A stretch of DNA of 64,000 nucleotides. It comes from Sphingobacterium alkalisoli (GTDB lineage Bacteria; Bacteroidota; Bacteroidia; Sphingobacteriales; Sphingobacteriaceae). Positions 47,574-56,022 of this stretch are shown here, one piece after another (position 1 is the first letter of the stretch; each line of letters begins with the position of its first letter). Both the position numbers and the translations under genes were made by a program. The notes under the pieces were generated by a model that worked only from the letters and a program-made list of their open reading frames with translations, was not told the origin of the DNA and ran no database searches. Location: contig NZ_SUKA01000001.1 of assembly GCF_005049105.1 (NCBI RefSeq), forward strand, positions 310,001 through 374,000, in the 5' to 3' direction.

Positions 47574-48680
47574 ATGATGCGGTTACTTTCTGTTTTTTTA
47601 GCTATTCTCTTTTGTCATTCGGTACGAGCACAGAAGGAGAACACTGCCGTTTCTGCCAAGGAAATGCAGCGTATATACGATGAGGTGAAAACTCCGTATA
47701 AGTATGGATTGGTATTGGTGCCTTCTGAAAAGAAGTTGCTGATGGACTGTCCGTCGATATACAAAGTGGGTAGTACCTGGTATATGACGTACATTATTTT
47801 TGATGGTGTAGGATACGAGACTTACCTAGCGGAGAGCAAGGATCTATTGACATGGAAAACGTTGGGCAAGCAATTGCAATCGGGACGGGGAAATGAGTGG
47901 GATGCTAAGCAGAAGGCAGGCTATAATGCGCTGATCGATACCAAATGGGGAGGAACGTATAAGCTGAGAAAATACAAAGGTAAGTACTGGATGTCTTATT
48001 TTGGCGGTTCTACGGAAGGGTATGAACCCGAACCACTATCGATAGGGATGGCTTATACCAGCAGAACACCGCGCACACCATTTGAATGGGATCGACTCCC
48101 TACCCCTGTGCTGAGCAGCGAGGATGCAGATATCCGCTGGTGGGAGAATAGACATAAACTGTTCAAGAGCTACGTGATAGAAGATCCAAACAAAAATACA
48201 GGTCATCGTTTTATCATGTACTATAATGCTGTGGGCGATTCGCTGGAAAACAATAAGCCTACGCGGTGGTATGAACGCATTGGCATGGCGGTATCTGACG
48301 ATCTGGTACAATGGAAGCGTTACTTGAAGGATCCGGTTGTCCATCATCCGATGGGGATCACGGGCGATCCGATGATTCAACGGATTGACAATACATGGAT
48401 AATGTTTTATTTTGGGGCCTTTTGGAAAGACAAAGCTGGTGCATTCAACCGTTTCGCGGCTTCGAAGGATTTAATTCATTGGACCGACTGGGAGGGAGAT
48501 GACCTGATTAACTCTTCCGAACCTTTTGATGCGCAATATGCCCATAAATCTTTTGTAATTAAACATAAAGGCCTGGTGTATCACTACTATTGTGCGGTGG
48601 ACAAAGATGGTAACCGGGGTATAGCGCTAGCGACATCACAGGATGTCGGAAAAAGTACGTTGAATTTTGTAAAGGAGTAA
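47574..48680 (+). CDS. GH43/GH130-type propeller glycosidase
   Basis: 368 residues, signal peptide 1-19 (ending VRAQ). Blade motifs include LLMDCPSIYKVGSTWYMTY, GMAVSDDLVQWKRY, GITGDPMIQRIDNTWIMFYF and SKDLIHWTDW, diagnostic of five-bladed GH43/GH117/GH130-like propellers. Asp in MDCPSI and GDPMIQ are candidate catalytic residues, and Glu in NSSEPFDAQYAH is a candidate acid. Exact family uncertain. Sits between GH78 and GH2 in a gap-free run. Confidence 0.75.
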   Translation: MMRLLSVFLAILFCHSVRAQKENTAVSAKEMQRIYDEVKTPYKYGLVLVPSEKKLLMDCPSIYKVGSTWYMTYIIFDGVGYETYLAESKDLLTWKTLGKQLQSGRGNEWDAKQKAGYNALIDTKWGGTYKLRKYKGKYWMSYFGGSTEGYEPEPLSIGMAYTSRTPRTPFEWDRLPTPVLSSEDADIRWWENRHKLFKSYVIEDPNKNTGHRFIMYYNAVGDSLENNKPTRWYERIGMAVSDDLVQWKRYLKDPVVHHPMGITGDPMIQRIDNTWIMFYFGAFWKDKAGAFNRFAASKDLIHWTDWEGDDLINSSEPFDAQYAHKSFVIKHKGLVYHYYCAVDKDGNRGIALATSQDVGKSTLNFVKE

Positions 48681-48686
48681 AAGAAA

Positions 48687-51089
48687 ATGGGCAATAAATT
48701 TAATATGATTCGTAAAATAGTAGTATTTATAGTTTTTTTAACATCCTATCAATGGACGTTTGGACAAGCTAGGGAACTTATTAATTTCAATACAGAGTGG
48801 CGCTTTGTACTGGATGACGATCTAAGGTTTAGACATGCAGATTTGGACGAGCAGGCATGGAAACCTGTTACCTTACCACACGACTGGAGTATAGGGTTTG
48901 ATTTTGGTGATTATCCGGCAGGAAATGCTGGCGGTGCCTTGCCAGGCGGTATTGCTTGGTATAGAAAGTCTTTTCAAATTCCGGTAAAAGAGAAAGGTAA
49001 GACGGTTAAAATACACTTTGGCGGCGTATACCGTAATGCTGAGATGTGGATTAATGGAAGTTATTTGGGTAAGACGGTAAATGGGTATATATCCTTTGAT
49101 CACGATCTGACAGACTATCTACAGTTTGGTACCAATAAAAACGTACTGGCGGTGCGCGTAGACAATAGTCAGCAGCCCAATTCTCGCTGGTACACAGGTT
49201 CAGGTATCTACAGGGATGTGAAACTGGAAATAAGCCATCCGCTTCATCTAGAAAAGAAAGAAACGTTTATTACGACACCGCAGGTAACGACGTCAGCTGC
49301 TGCCCTGCGTATCCAAAGTGTATTGAGTCAACGGGAAACTCCTGTTACCGTGATCTTCAGCTTAAAAAATGCGACCAAGCAGGTCGTAGCAAAAAAGGAA
49401 GTTTCTTCGATAAGGACCGCTTTCGACGAGACATTGTCGGTGCCTCAACCAAAGCTATGGAGCCCCGAAGAGCCAAATCTCTATACCCTAACGATTGCCA
49501 TGCACGATCGTCAAGGAAAACAAATTGATGAATTGGAATACAAAGTCGGGTTCCGTACTTTTTCGTTTGACACCGCCAAAGGTTTCTTTTTAAATGGAAA
49601 GTCGTACAAATTATTAGGGGTATGTCTGCATCATGATTTAGGTCTTTTGGGAGCCGCATTTAACAAGTCGGCAGCAAAGAGACAACTCGTCATTATGAAA
49701 GAAATGGGGGTCAATGCGATTCGTACAGCACATAATCCACCCGCTACGGAACTATTGGATCTCTGTGACGAAATGGGTTTTTTAGTGTACAACGAGGCCT
49801 ACGATATGTGGGCAAAGCGCAAGAACAAGTTTGATTACCATCTTGACTTTAATGAGCACCACATTCCCGACTTGAGAGAATTCATCAAACGTGACCGGAA
49901 TCATCCTTCCGTATTCATGTGGAGTATCGGCAACGAGATCCGCGAACAATTTGATAGTACAGGTATTGCGTTAACACGGGGGATGGCCGCAGTCGTAAAG
50001 GAGCTCGATCCTACACGACCGGTTACTGCAGCACTTACCGAAACCAACTACGACAAAAACTTTATCGCACAAGCCAAAGCATTGGATGTTCTGGGCTTTA
50101 ATTACAAGTATTTCGACTACGATAAACTTCGTGTGGAGTTTAATGGATTTCCGTTGATCGCAGCGGAGACCACCTCGGCTCTACAAACACGCGGCGTTTA
50201 CGACAGTGTACACGATACCATTCAGCTGTGGCCTGCTTCTGGAAAAGAAAAACACGTAACAAATGGAAATGCTGATTTTACCGTTTCTGCTTATGATAAC
50301 GTTGCAGCTTATTGGGGGACAAGTCACGAACGTGCATGGCTAGAAGTTAAGAAGCGAGATTTTCTAGGTGGAATCTTTGTATGGACTGGATTTGACTATC
50401 TGGGGGAACCTGTTCCTTATCCATTTCCGGCCAGAAGTTCTTACTACGGCATCGTAGATTTAGCAGGTTTTCCAAAGGATGTATACTATATGTATCAGTC
50501 TGAATGGACAGAAAAGGAGGTACTGCACGTGTTGCCGCACTGGAACTGGTCGGTGGGCGATGTTGTCGACGTATGGTGCTATTATAATAACGCTGATGAG
50601 GTGGAGTTATATGTGAACGGAAAGAGTTCAGGAAAAGCGACCAAAACGGACAGTACTTTACATGCAGCGTGGAAAGTCCCATTTGAAGCAGGAGAACTGA
50701 AAGTGGTAAAATATCAAAATGGTAAGGCTATACAGGAGACAACCAAAAAGACAGCCGGCAAACCAGTGGACATGGTCGTAGAAGTGGAACACGACCGCTA
50801 TGCTGTAGATGGAAAAACAGATATGCATTTTCTGACGGTTTCGCTAGTCGATGAAAATGGAATCATTGTGCCGGATAGAGACGTCGAATTATCGTTTATT
50901 CCCCAAGATAATATCACAATAGTAGGTACGGATAATGGTTATCAAGCTGATTTGGCGGGCCTAGGTCGCCCAACCAGAAAGACACATAAAGGATTGGCTG
51001 TGGCAATAGTCCAAAAAAATAATCTGGAAAAAGAGGCAAAAATAATCGTCAAAGCAAACAGCATGGAGAAAGAAATACGGATAAAATAA
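48687..51089 (+). CDS. GH2 glycoside hydrolase with DUF4982-type C-terminus
   Basis: 800 residues, signal peptide (ending WTFGQ; starts at 48687 or the Met at 48705). Jelly roll (LPHDWSIGFDFGDYPAGNAG), Ig-like domain, TIM barrel with acid/base Glu in MWSIGNEIREQ and nucleophile Glu in IAAETTSALQTRG, then a DUF4982-like and Big-1-like tail (about 600-800). This subgroup of GH2 includes beta-galactosidases and beta-glucuronidases. It clearly differs from the LacZ-type copy at 28530. Confidence 0.88.
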   Translation: MGNKFNMIRKIVVFIVFLTSYQWTFGQARELINFNTEWRFVLDDDLRFRHADLDEQAWKPVTLPHDWSIGFDFGDYPAGNAGGALPGGIAWYRKSFQIPVKEKGKTVKIHFGGVYRNAEMWINGSYLGKTVNGYISFDHDLTDYLQFGTNKNVLAVRVDNSQQPNSRWYTGSGIYRDVKLEISHPLHLEKKETFITTPQVTTSAAALRIQSVLSQRETPVTVIFSLKNATKQVVAKKEVSSIRTAFDETLSVPQPKLWSPEEPNLYTLTIAMHDRQGKQIDELEYKVGFRTFSFDTAKGFFLNGKSYKLLGVCLHHDLGLLGAAFNKSAAKRQLVIMKEMGVNAIRTAHNPPATELLDLCDEMGFLVYNEAYDMWAKRKNKFDYHLDFNEHHIPDLREFIKRDRNHPSVFMWSIGNEIREQFDSTGIALTRGMAAVVKELDPTRPVTAALTETNYDKNFIAQAKALDVLGFNYKYFDYDKLRVEFNGFPLIAAETTSALQTRGVYDSVHDTIQLWPASGKEKHVTNGNADFTVSAYDNVAAYWGTSHERAWLEVKKRDFLGGIFVWTGFDYLGEPVPYPFPARSSYYGIVDLAGFPKDVYYMYQSEWTEKEVLHVLPHWNWSVGDVVDVWCYYNNADEVELYVNGKSSGKATKTDSTLHAAWKVPFEAGELKVVKYQNGKAIQETTKKTAGKPVDMVVEVEHDRYAVDGKTDMHFLTVSLVDENGIIVPDRDVELSFIPQDNITIVGTDNGYQADLAGLGRPTRKTHKGLAVAIVQKNNLEKEAKIIVKANSMEKEIRIK

Positions 51090-51133
51090 TACTTTTTTAA
51101 ATCGCTAACCCAAAAAATAATTGTAAACATTTT

Positions 51134-54100
51134 ATGCCAATGAAGACTATAAACCTTAAACTAGAAAGATGGCGACTGGGCAATTGTCCAATCACCATGG
51201 TGCTCATGTTGCTGTTAGGCATCTCGTTGCTGCCCACCTCATCAGCCTTTTCGGCTGCACAACCGCAATATCAGGTAACAGGGCAGATACTGGACGAGAA
51301 CGGTAAACCATTAGAAGGTGTTACCGTATCGTTATCAAACTCTACTGTAAGCACGCTAACCGATCAGGATGGTGTCTTTTCGATTCGTTTGGTTGGGCCG
51401 ACGGGGAGCTTGCTGTTTACCGCAGTAGGTTATTTGGATCATACCTTAGAAGTGAAAGCCGATGACAAGCTGAAAGTTTCTTTGGTACCAGACGATCGGC
51501 AGTTGGATGAAGTGGTGGTTATTGGATACGGAACGGTAAGAAAACGGGATTTGACAGGTTCGGTAACTTCCGTTAAATCGGAAGATATTGTCCGCTCTCC
51601 GGCACATAACCCGTTAGAAGCCATTCAAGGGCAGGTACCGGGTTTGGATATTACCCGGAATTCGGGCAGCGCAACCTCGGGTGTAAATATGAATATCCGA
51701 GGAAAAAGATCGTTGTCTACTGCGACAGACGAATATGGAAATGCAATCGCCAATAACCCACTCGTTATCATAGATGGTATGCAGGGCGGTAATATCAGTG
51801 ATATCCATCCGCAGGATATTGAGTCAATCGAAGTGTTAAAAGATGCTTCGTCAACGGCTATTTATGGTTCACAGGGTGCGAACGGGGTGATTATTGTAAC
51901 GACGAAACGAGGAAAAACGGGCGCTCCAAAGATTAATTTTAATACCTATGTCGGGGTGAATGGTTGGGCGCAATATCCCGAAATGCGAACAGGTGATGAC
52001 TATATGCAGCTGCGTAGGGAAGCTGCTAAAACGGCCGGACAATGGTCCAGTCCTTCCGATGACCAAACATTATTTACCGTTGGGGAATGGGCTGCCCTGC
52101 AAAATAATCAGTGGGTCAGCTGGAAAGACGAAGTCTTTAAAAATGGCGTTGTACAGAATCATCAGTTATCTATCAGTGGTGGAACGGACAACACGACAGC
52201 TTTATTATCTGGTGGATATTATCGGGAGTTGGGTTCGTTTAAGAATGACGCTTTAGACAAATTTAATCTGAGGTTGAATGTAGATCAGAATATCGGAAGT
52301 TTTATAAAAGTAGGAACGTCTAGTCAAGTAACACACTACGACGGTAGCAATCGGGCAGATAATGTACTGTGGCGTGCTGCAACCAATGTGCCACTGGGAT
52401 TGCCTTACGACGACGAAGGAGACGTCATCTTATGGCCGTTGGGGCGCGAAGGGAAAGTGAGCCCCTTGGCCGATGAAGCTACACCCTATACGGCACAACA
52501 TCGAATAGCCAATACGCACCTTATTACCAATGGATTCGCAGAGATCAAACCGTTTAATGGATTCTCTGTCCGGTCTAATTTAGGCGTTAACTTATTTTAC
52601 AACAAAAACAACGATTTCGAAAGCGAAAATTCTATTGACCGGGCTGGAGATTTTCCAGATTCCAAAGCTTCAATCCTGAACACAAACAGGTCATTTATTA
52701 CCTGGGACAATATCATCAATTATACGTTTGATGTAGAGAAGCATAATTTTACGCTTACGGCTCTTTCGTCCTGGACGCAATCAAAATTTAATTCTTCCTA
52801 TATGGAAGGGACTGGTCAGTTGGTTGCTGAACAGTTGTGGCACAACATAGGGGCCAACGAAAAGGACTCGTATGTGATCCGTTCGGGCTATACACAAAAC
52901 CAAACCATGTCGTATGCCTTTCGTGCCAACTACTCATATCAAGGTAAATACTTATTAACCTTATCCAATCGTTGGGATGGGGCTTCCCGACTTTCCGCCG
53001 GAAATAAATGGGCGATGTTCCCATCAGTAGCAGCTGCGTGGCGTGTCAGTGACGAAACTTGGTTTACCGTGCCAAAAGTAGACGATTTCAAAGTCCGTTT
53101 GAGTTACGGACAAACGGGTAATTCCGGTATTAGTCCTTACGGTACGCAATCCGGACTAACGGCCTTTTCTAACGCAGCTTTTCAAGATCAAGGATATACC
53201 TATTATACATACAACGCATTGATCGGAAATCGCGATTTGGGATGGGAACGATCCGCTTCTTGGAATCTTGGCGCAGATCTCCGGTTATTTGCTAATCGGA
53301 TAAACCTCGTTGTTGACTTATATAACACGAAGACAACGGATATTTTGCTGCCCAGAACCTTGCCTACTTCTATGGGATCTGGTAATAATACGCCTTTCCA
53401 GATTTATCAAAATATCGGAAGCACCCGAAATCGTGGTATTGAGGTTGTGCTGAACACTCGAAATATCGACAAATCATTTAAGTGGAATAGTGACTTTACA
53501 TTTGGTGCTAACAAGGAGGAAATTTTAGATCTGATTGATGGTAGGGATATCATTGGTGCCACTACCCGGGAGACAGAAAGTTTGTTGATTGGTAGGCCGT
53601 TGCAGTCTTTCTATACGTTTAAGCGCCTCGGTATCTGGCAAGCAAATGAAGCGGAAGAAGCCGCGACCTATTTTAAAGATGCAGCCAAGACGCAACCTTT
53701 CCAACCGGGGGATATTAAGCTTGCAGATCTCAACGGAGACAATATTATCGACGATCTCAACGACGTAACCTATATCGGAACAACATCACCGCGCTGGACG
53801 TTAGGATTCAATAATAGTTTTTCCTACAAGAATTTCGATCTCAATGTGTACGCAATCGCACGTTGGGGGCAAATGATGGAGTATGATTTTACCGCTTCTT
53901 ACGATCCGCAAGGAAAAGGAAACCAACCAGCTTATCTAGATTATTGGACAGAAGAGAATCCGTCAAACGACTTTCCACGTCCAAATTTAACCAACTTCTA
54001 TAACTATCTAGGGTATCAGTCGTATAGTTATGTCGATGGATCCTACATCAAATTGAAAACGGTGACAGTGGGTTATCGTTTGCCGAAATCCTTTACCGAG

Positions 54101-54259
54101 CGGGCGGGATTGAATGACGTGCGGCTTTATGTAAGTGGAAATAATCTGTTTTCTTGGGCAAAGAGCGATTTTGTGCAGCACTATGACGCCGAGCGGGGCG
54201 GTTCAGCAAAGAGTCCCTTGTTGCGTCAGTTTGTGTTTGGGGTCAATTTAGATTTATAA
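51134..54259 (+). CDS. SusC-like TonB-dependent transporter, branched-pectin set
   Basis: 1041 residues: signal peptide (about 20-43), carboxypeptidase-regulatory-like domain (VTGQILDENGKPLEGVTV), plug (LDEVVVIGYGTVRKRDLTGS, VIIDGMQGGNISD, IEVLKDASSTAIYG) and a barrel ending GVNLDL. 13 bases before its SusD. Flanked by rhamnosidases, galactosidases and the GH141-like fusion, it probably imports rhamnogalacturonan-derived oligosaccharides (inference). Confidence 0.93.
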   Translation: MPMKTINLKLERWRLGNCPITMVLMLLLGISLLPTSSAFSAAQPQYQVTGQILDENGKPLEGVTVSLSNSTVSTLTDQDGVFSIRLVGPTGSLLFTAVGYLDHTLEVKADDKLKVSLVPDDRQLDEVVVIGYGTVRKRDLTGSVTSVKSEDIVRSPAHNPLEAIQGQVPGLDITRNSGSATSGVNMNIRGKRSLSTATDEYGNAIANNPLVIIDGMQGGNISDIHPQDIESIEVLKDASSTAIYGSQGANGVIIVTTKRGKTGAPKINFNTYVGVNGWAQYPEMRTGDDYMQLRREAAKTAGQWSSPSDDQTLFTVGEWAALQNNQWVSWKDEVFKNGVVQNHQLSISGGTDNTTALLSGGYYRELGSFKNDALDKFNLRLNVDQNIGSFIKVGTSSQVTHYDGSNRADNVLWRAATNVPLGLPYDDEGDVILWPLGREGKVSPLADEATPYTAQHRIANTHLITNGFAEIKPFNGFSVRSNLGVNLFYNKNNDFESENSIDRAGDFPDSKASILNTNRSFITWDNIINYTFDVEKHNFTLTALSSWTQSKFNSSYMEGTGQLVAEQLWHNIGANEKDSYVIRSGYTQNQTMSYAFRANYSYQGKYLLTLSNRWDGASRLSAGNKWAMFPSVAAAWRVSDETWFTVPKVDDFKVRLSYGQTGNSGISPYGTQSGLTAFSNAAFQDQGYTYYTYNALIGNRDLGWERSASWNLGADLRLFANRINLVVDLYNTKTTDILLPRTLPTSMGSGNNTPFQIYQNIGSTRNRGIEVVLNTRNIDKSFKWNSDFTFGANKEEILDLIDGRDIIGATTRETESLLIGRPLQSFYTFKRLGIWQANEAEEAATYFKDAAKTQPFQPGDIKLADLNGDNIIDDLNDVTYIGTTSPRWTLGFNNSFSYKNFDLNVYAIARWGQMMEYDFTASYDPQGKGNQPAYLDYWTEENPSNDFPRPNLTNFYNYLGYQSYSYVDGSYIKLKTVTVGYRLPKSFTERAGLNDVRLYVSGNNLFSWAKSDFVQHYDAERGGSAKSPLLRQFVFGVNLDL

Positions 54260-54272
54260 GGAGGAATTTATC

Positions 54273-56021
54273 ATGAAAAGTTTATATAAATATATTATTG
54301 GAATAGGGTTGGCAAGTACGTTAACAGGATGTAGCTTAGAGGAACATAACCCCGGAGGAGCGACAGCCGATATAGTTTTTTCGACTGAAAACGGAATCAA
54401 TGCCTTGGTGAATTCGGCTTACGTGAACTTCGCTTCACAGTTTTACGGACGTGAAGATATCGTGATGCTGACAGAAGGTGGAACTGATCTTTGGATCAAT
54501 ATTGCCAATTCGGGCTATGGTAGACAGATGACAAAATACGAGGAGTTGTTTGCCACAACGGGACAAATGCGTAATACCTGGAATAGGTTATATGAAATTG
54601 TCAATTATTGTAATGCAGGTTTAGAGCGTATCGTCGATGTACCGTTTACGGATGAAGACGAAAAAAGCGCCCGTATTGGGGAGTTATCCTTTTTAAGGGC
54701 CTATGCCTACTGGCACCTGGTCGAACAATTTGGTGATATCGACTTGCGCACCGAAGAAACCAAAACAGCAGTTCTGACCGCGAATAGATCGCCAATTTCT
54801 GCTTTTTATGATTTGATGCTGAGCGATTTGGATGTTGCGATAGCGAATCTGCCCGTCACGCCAATTCCGGCAACTGATCAAGGGCGTGCCACCAAAAAAG
54901 CAGCCTATGGATTAAAAGCACGTATTGCATTGACCAGGGTGGCGCACGAGCCATCGGGATCAGAAAAAGATAAGTACTACAAAATGGCCTCGGACATGGC
55001 CCAATATGTTATCAACAACCAAGCGGAGTTGCAGGTAAGCTTATATGATACTCCGGAGGAAGTATTTCGTCCGGCAAACAATAAAAACAACAAGGAGGCC
55101 ATGTTTTTTATTACGCATTCTACCATCAACTCGCTCAATCCAAGACCTGGCAACCCAAATAGGCTTCACATATGGTTTAAAGCGAAATACTCGGCAAAAG
55201 CCGGTATGGTGCGTGACCTGCATTATGGTGCCGACCGTAACTCACAATCTGGGAGTATGTGTTTTATGCCAACAAGACATCTGTTAGAACTTTACGACGA
55301 AGAAGTGGATAGACGATACAGCGATTGGTTTAGAGAGCAATATCATTTAAATATAGATAGCTATACATGGACAGCGGATGATTTAGCTGCTTTTGAAAAA
55401 CCGGCAAGTATGGCGGGGACAACAACGTTGCAGCGGGGGGATCTAGCTCTTTTGTTTACCAAAAAAAAAGTAAGTGGAGATAAAAGAAATTTCCCTTATG
55501 CGTTAGTAGATATTGATGATACGTATGACGGTGACCGTGTAACCACGAATGCCCGGTTTAACGTGCATTTTCCGACATTAACGAAATATGATGATCCAGA
55601 TTTACCGGAGGCAGGCTCACAAGTTGGTTCTAAGGACGTCATTGTGATGCGGCTCGCGGAAATGTACCTCATTGTGGCGGAAGCAGAAGCATTGATGAGC
55701 GGAGGTAACAGGACACTGGCGAGGGATATGGTGAATGTACTACGTGAGCGAGCTGCCGTACCGGGTAAGGAAACTGATATGTTGATAGCAGAAAGTGATT
55801 TGGATATCGATTTCTTGTTGGAGGAACGTGGCAGAGAGTTGTGTGGTGAGCATATCAGATGGTTCGACTTGAAACGTACAGACAAATTGTATAGCTATGT
55901 ACAGGCATACAATAAGGACATCACGACGATGCAATCATTTCACGTGAACAGACCTATTCCACAGCAATTTCTGGATGTAATTACCAACCCACTAGAATTT
56001 GGTCAGAATACAGGATATTAA
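54273..56021 (+). CDS. SusD-like lipoprotein, branched-pectin set
   Basis: 582 residues, Cys in LTGCSLEEHNPGG (acidic surface signal). TPR-like helices (ARIGELSFLRAYAYWHLVEQ) and the C-terminal family segment LLEERGRELCGEHIRWFDLK are clear. A GGAGG site precedes ATG at 54273. Partner of the SusC at 51134. Its stop is 1 base before the next start. Confidence 0.92.
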   Translation: MKSLYKYIIGIGLASTLTGCSLEEHNPGGATADIVFSTENGINALVNSAYVNFASQFYGREDIVMLTEGGTDLWINIANSGYGRQMTKYEELFATTGQMRNTWNRLYEIVNYCNAGLERIVDVPFTDEDEKSARIGELSFLRAYAYWHLVEQFGDIDLRTEETKTAVLTANRSPISAFYDLMLSDLDVAIANLPVTPIPATDQGRATKKAAYGLKARIALTRVAHEPSGSEKDKYYKMASDMAQYVINNQAELQVSLYDTPEEVFRPANNKNNKEAMFFITHSTINSLNPRPGNPNRLHIWFKAKYSAKAGMVRDLHYGADRNSQSGSMCFMPTRHLLELYDEEVDRRYSDWFREQYHLNIDSYTWTADDLAAFEKPASMAGTTTLQRGDLALLFTKKKVSGDKRNFPYALVDIDDTYDGDRVTTNARFNVHFPTLTKYDDPDLPEAGSQVGSKDVIVMRLAEMYLIVAEAEALMSGGNRTLARDMVNVLRERAAVPGKETDMLIAESDLDIDFLLEERGRELCGEHIRWFDLKRTDKLYSYVQAYNKDITTMQSFHVNRPIPQQFLDVITNPLEFGQNTGY

Positions 56022-56022
56022 T

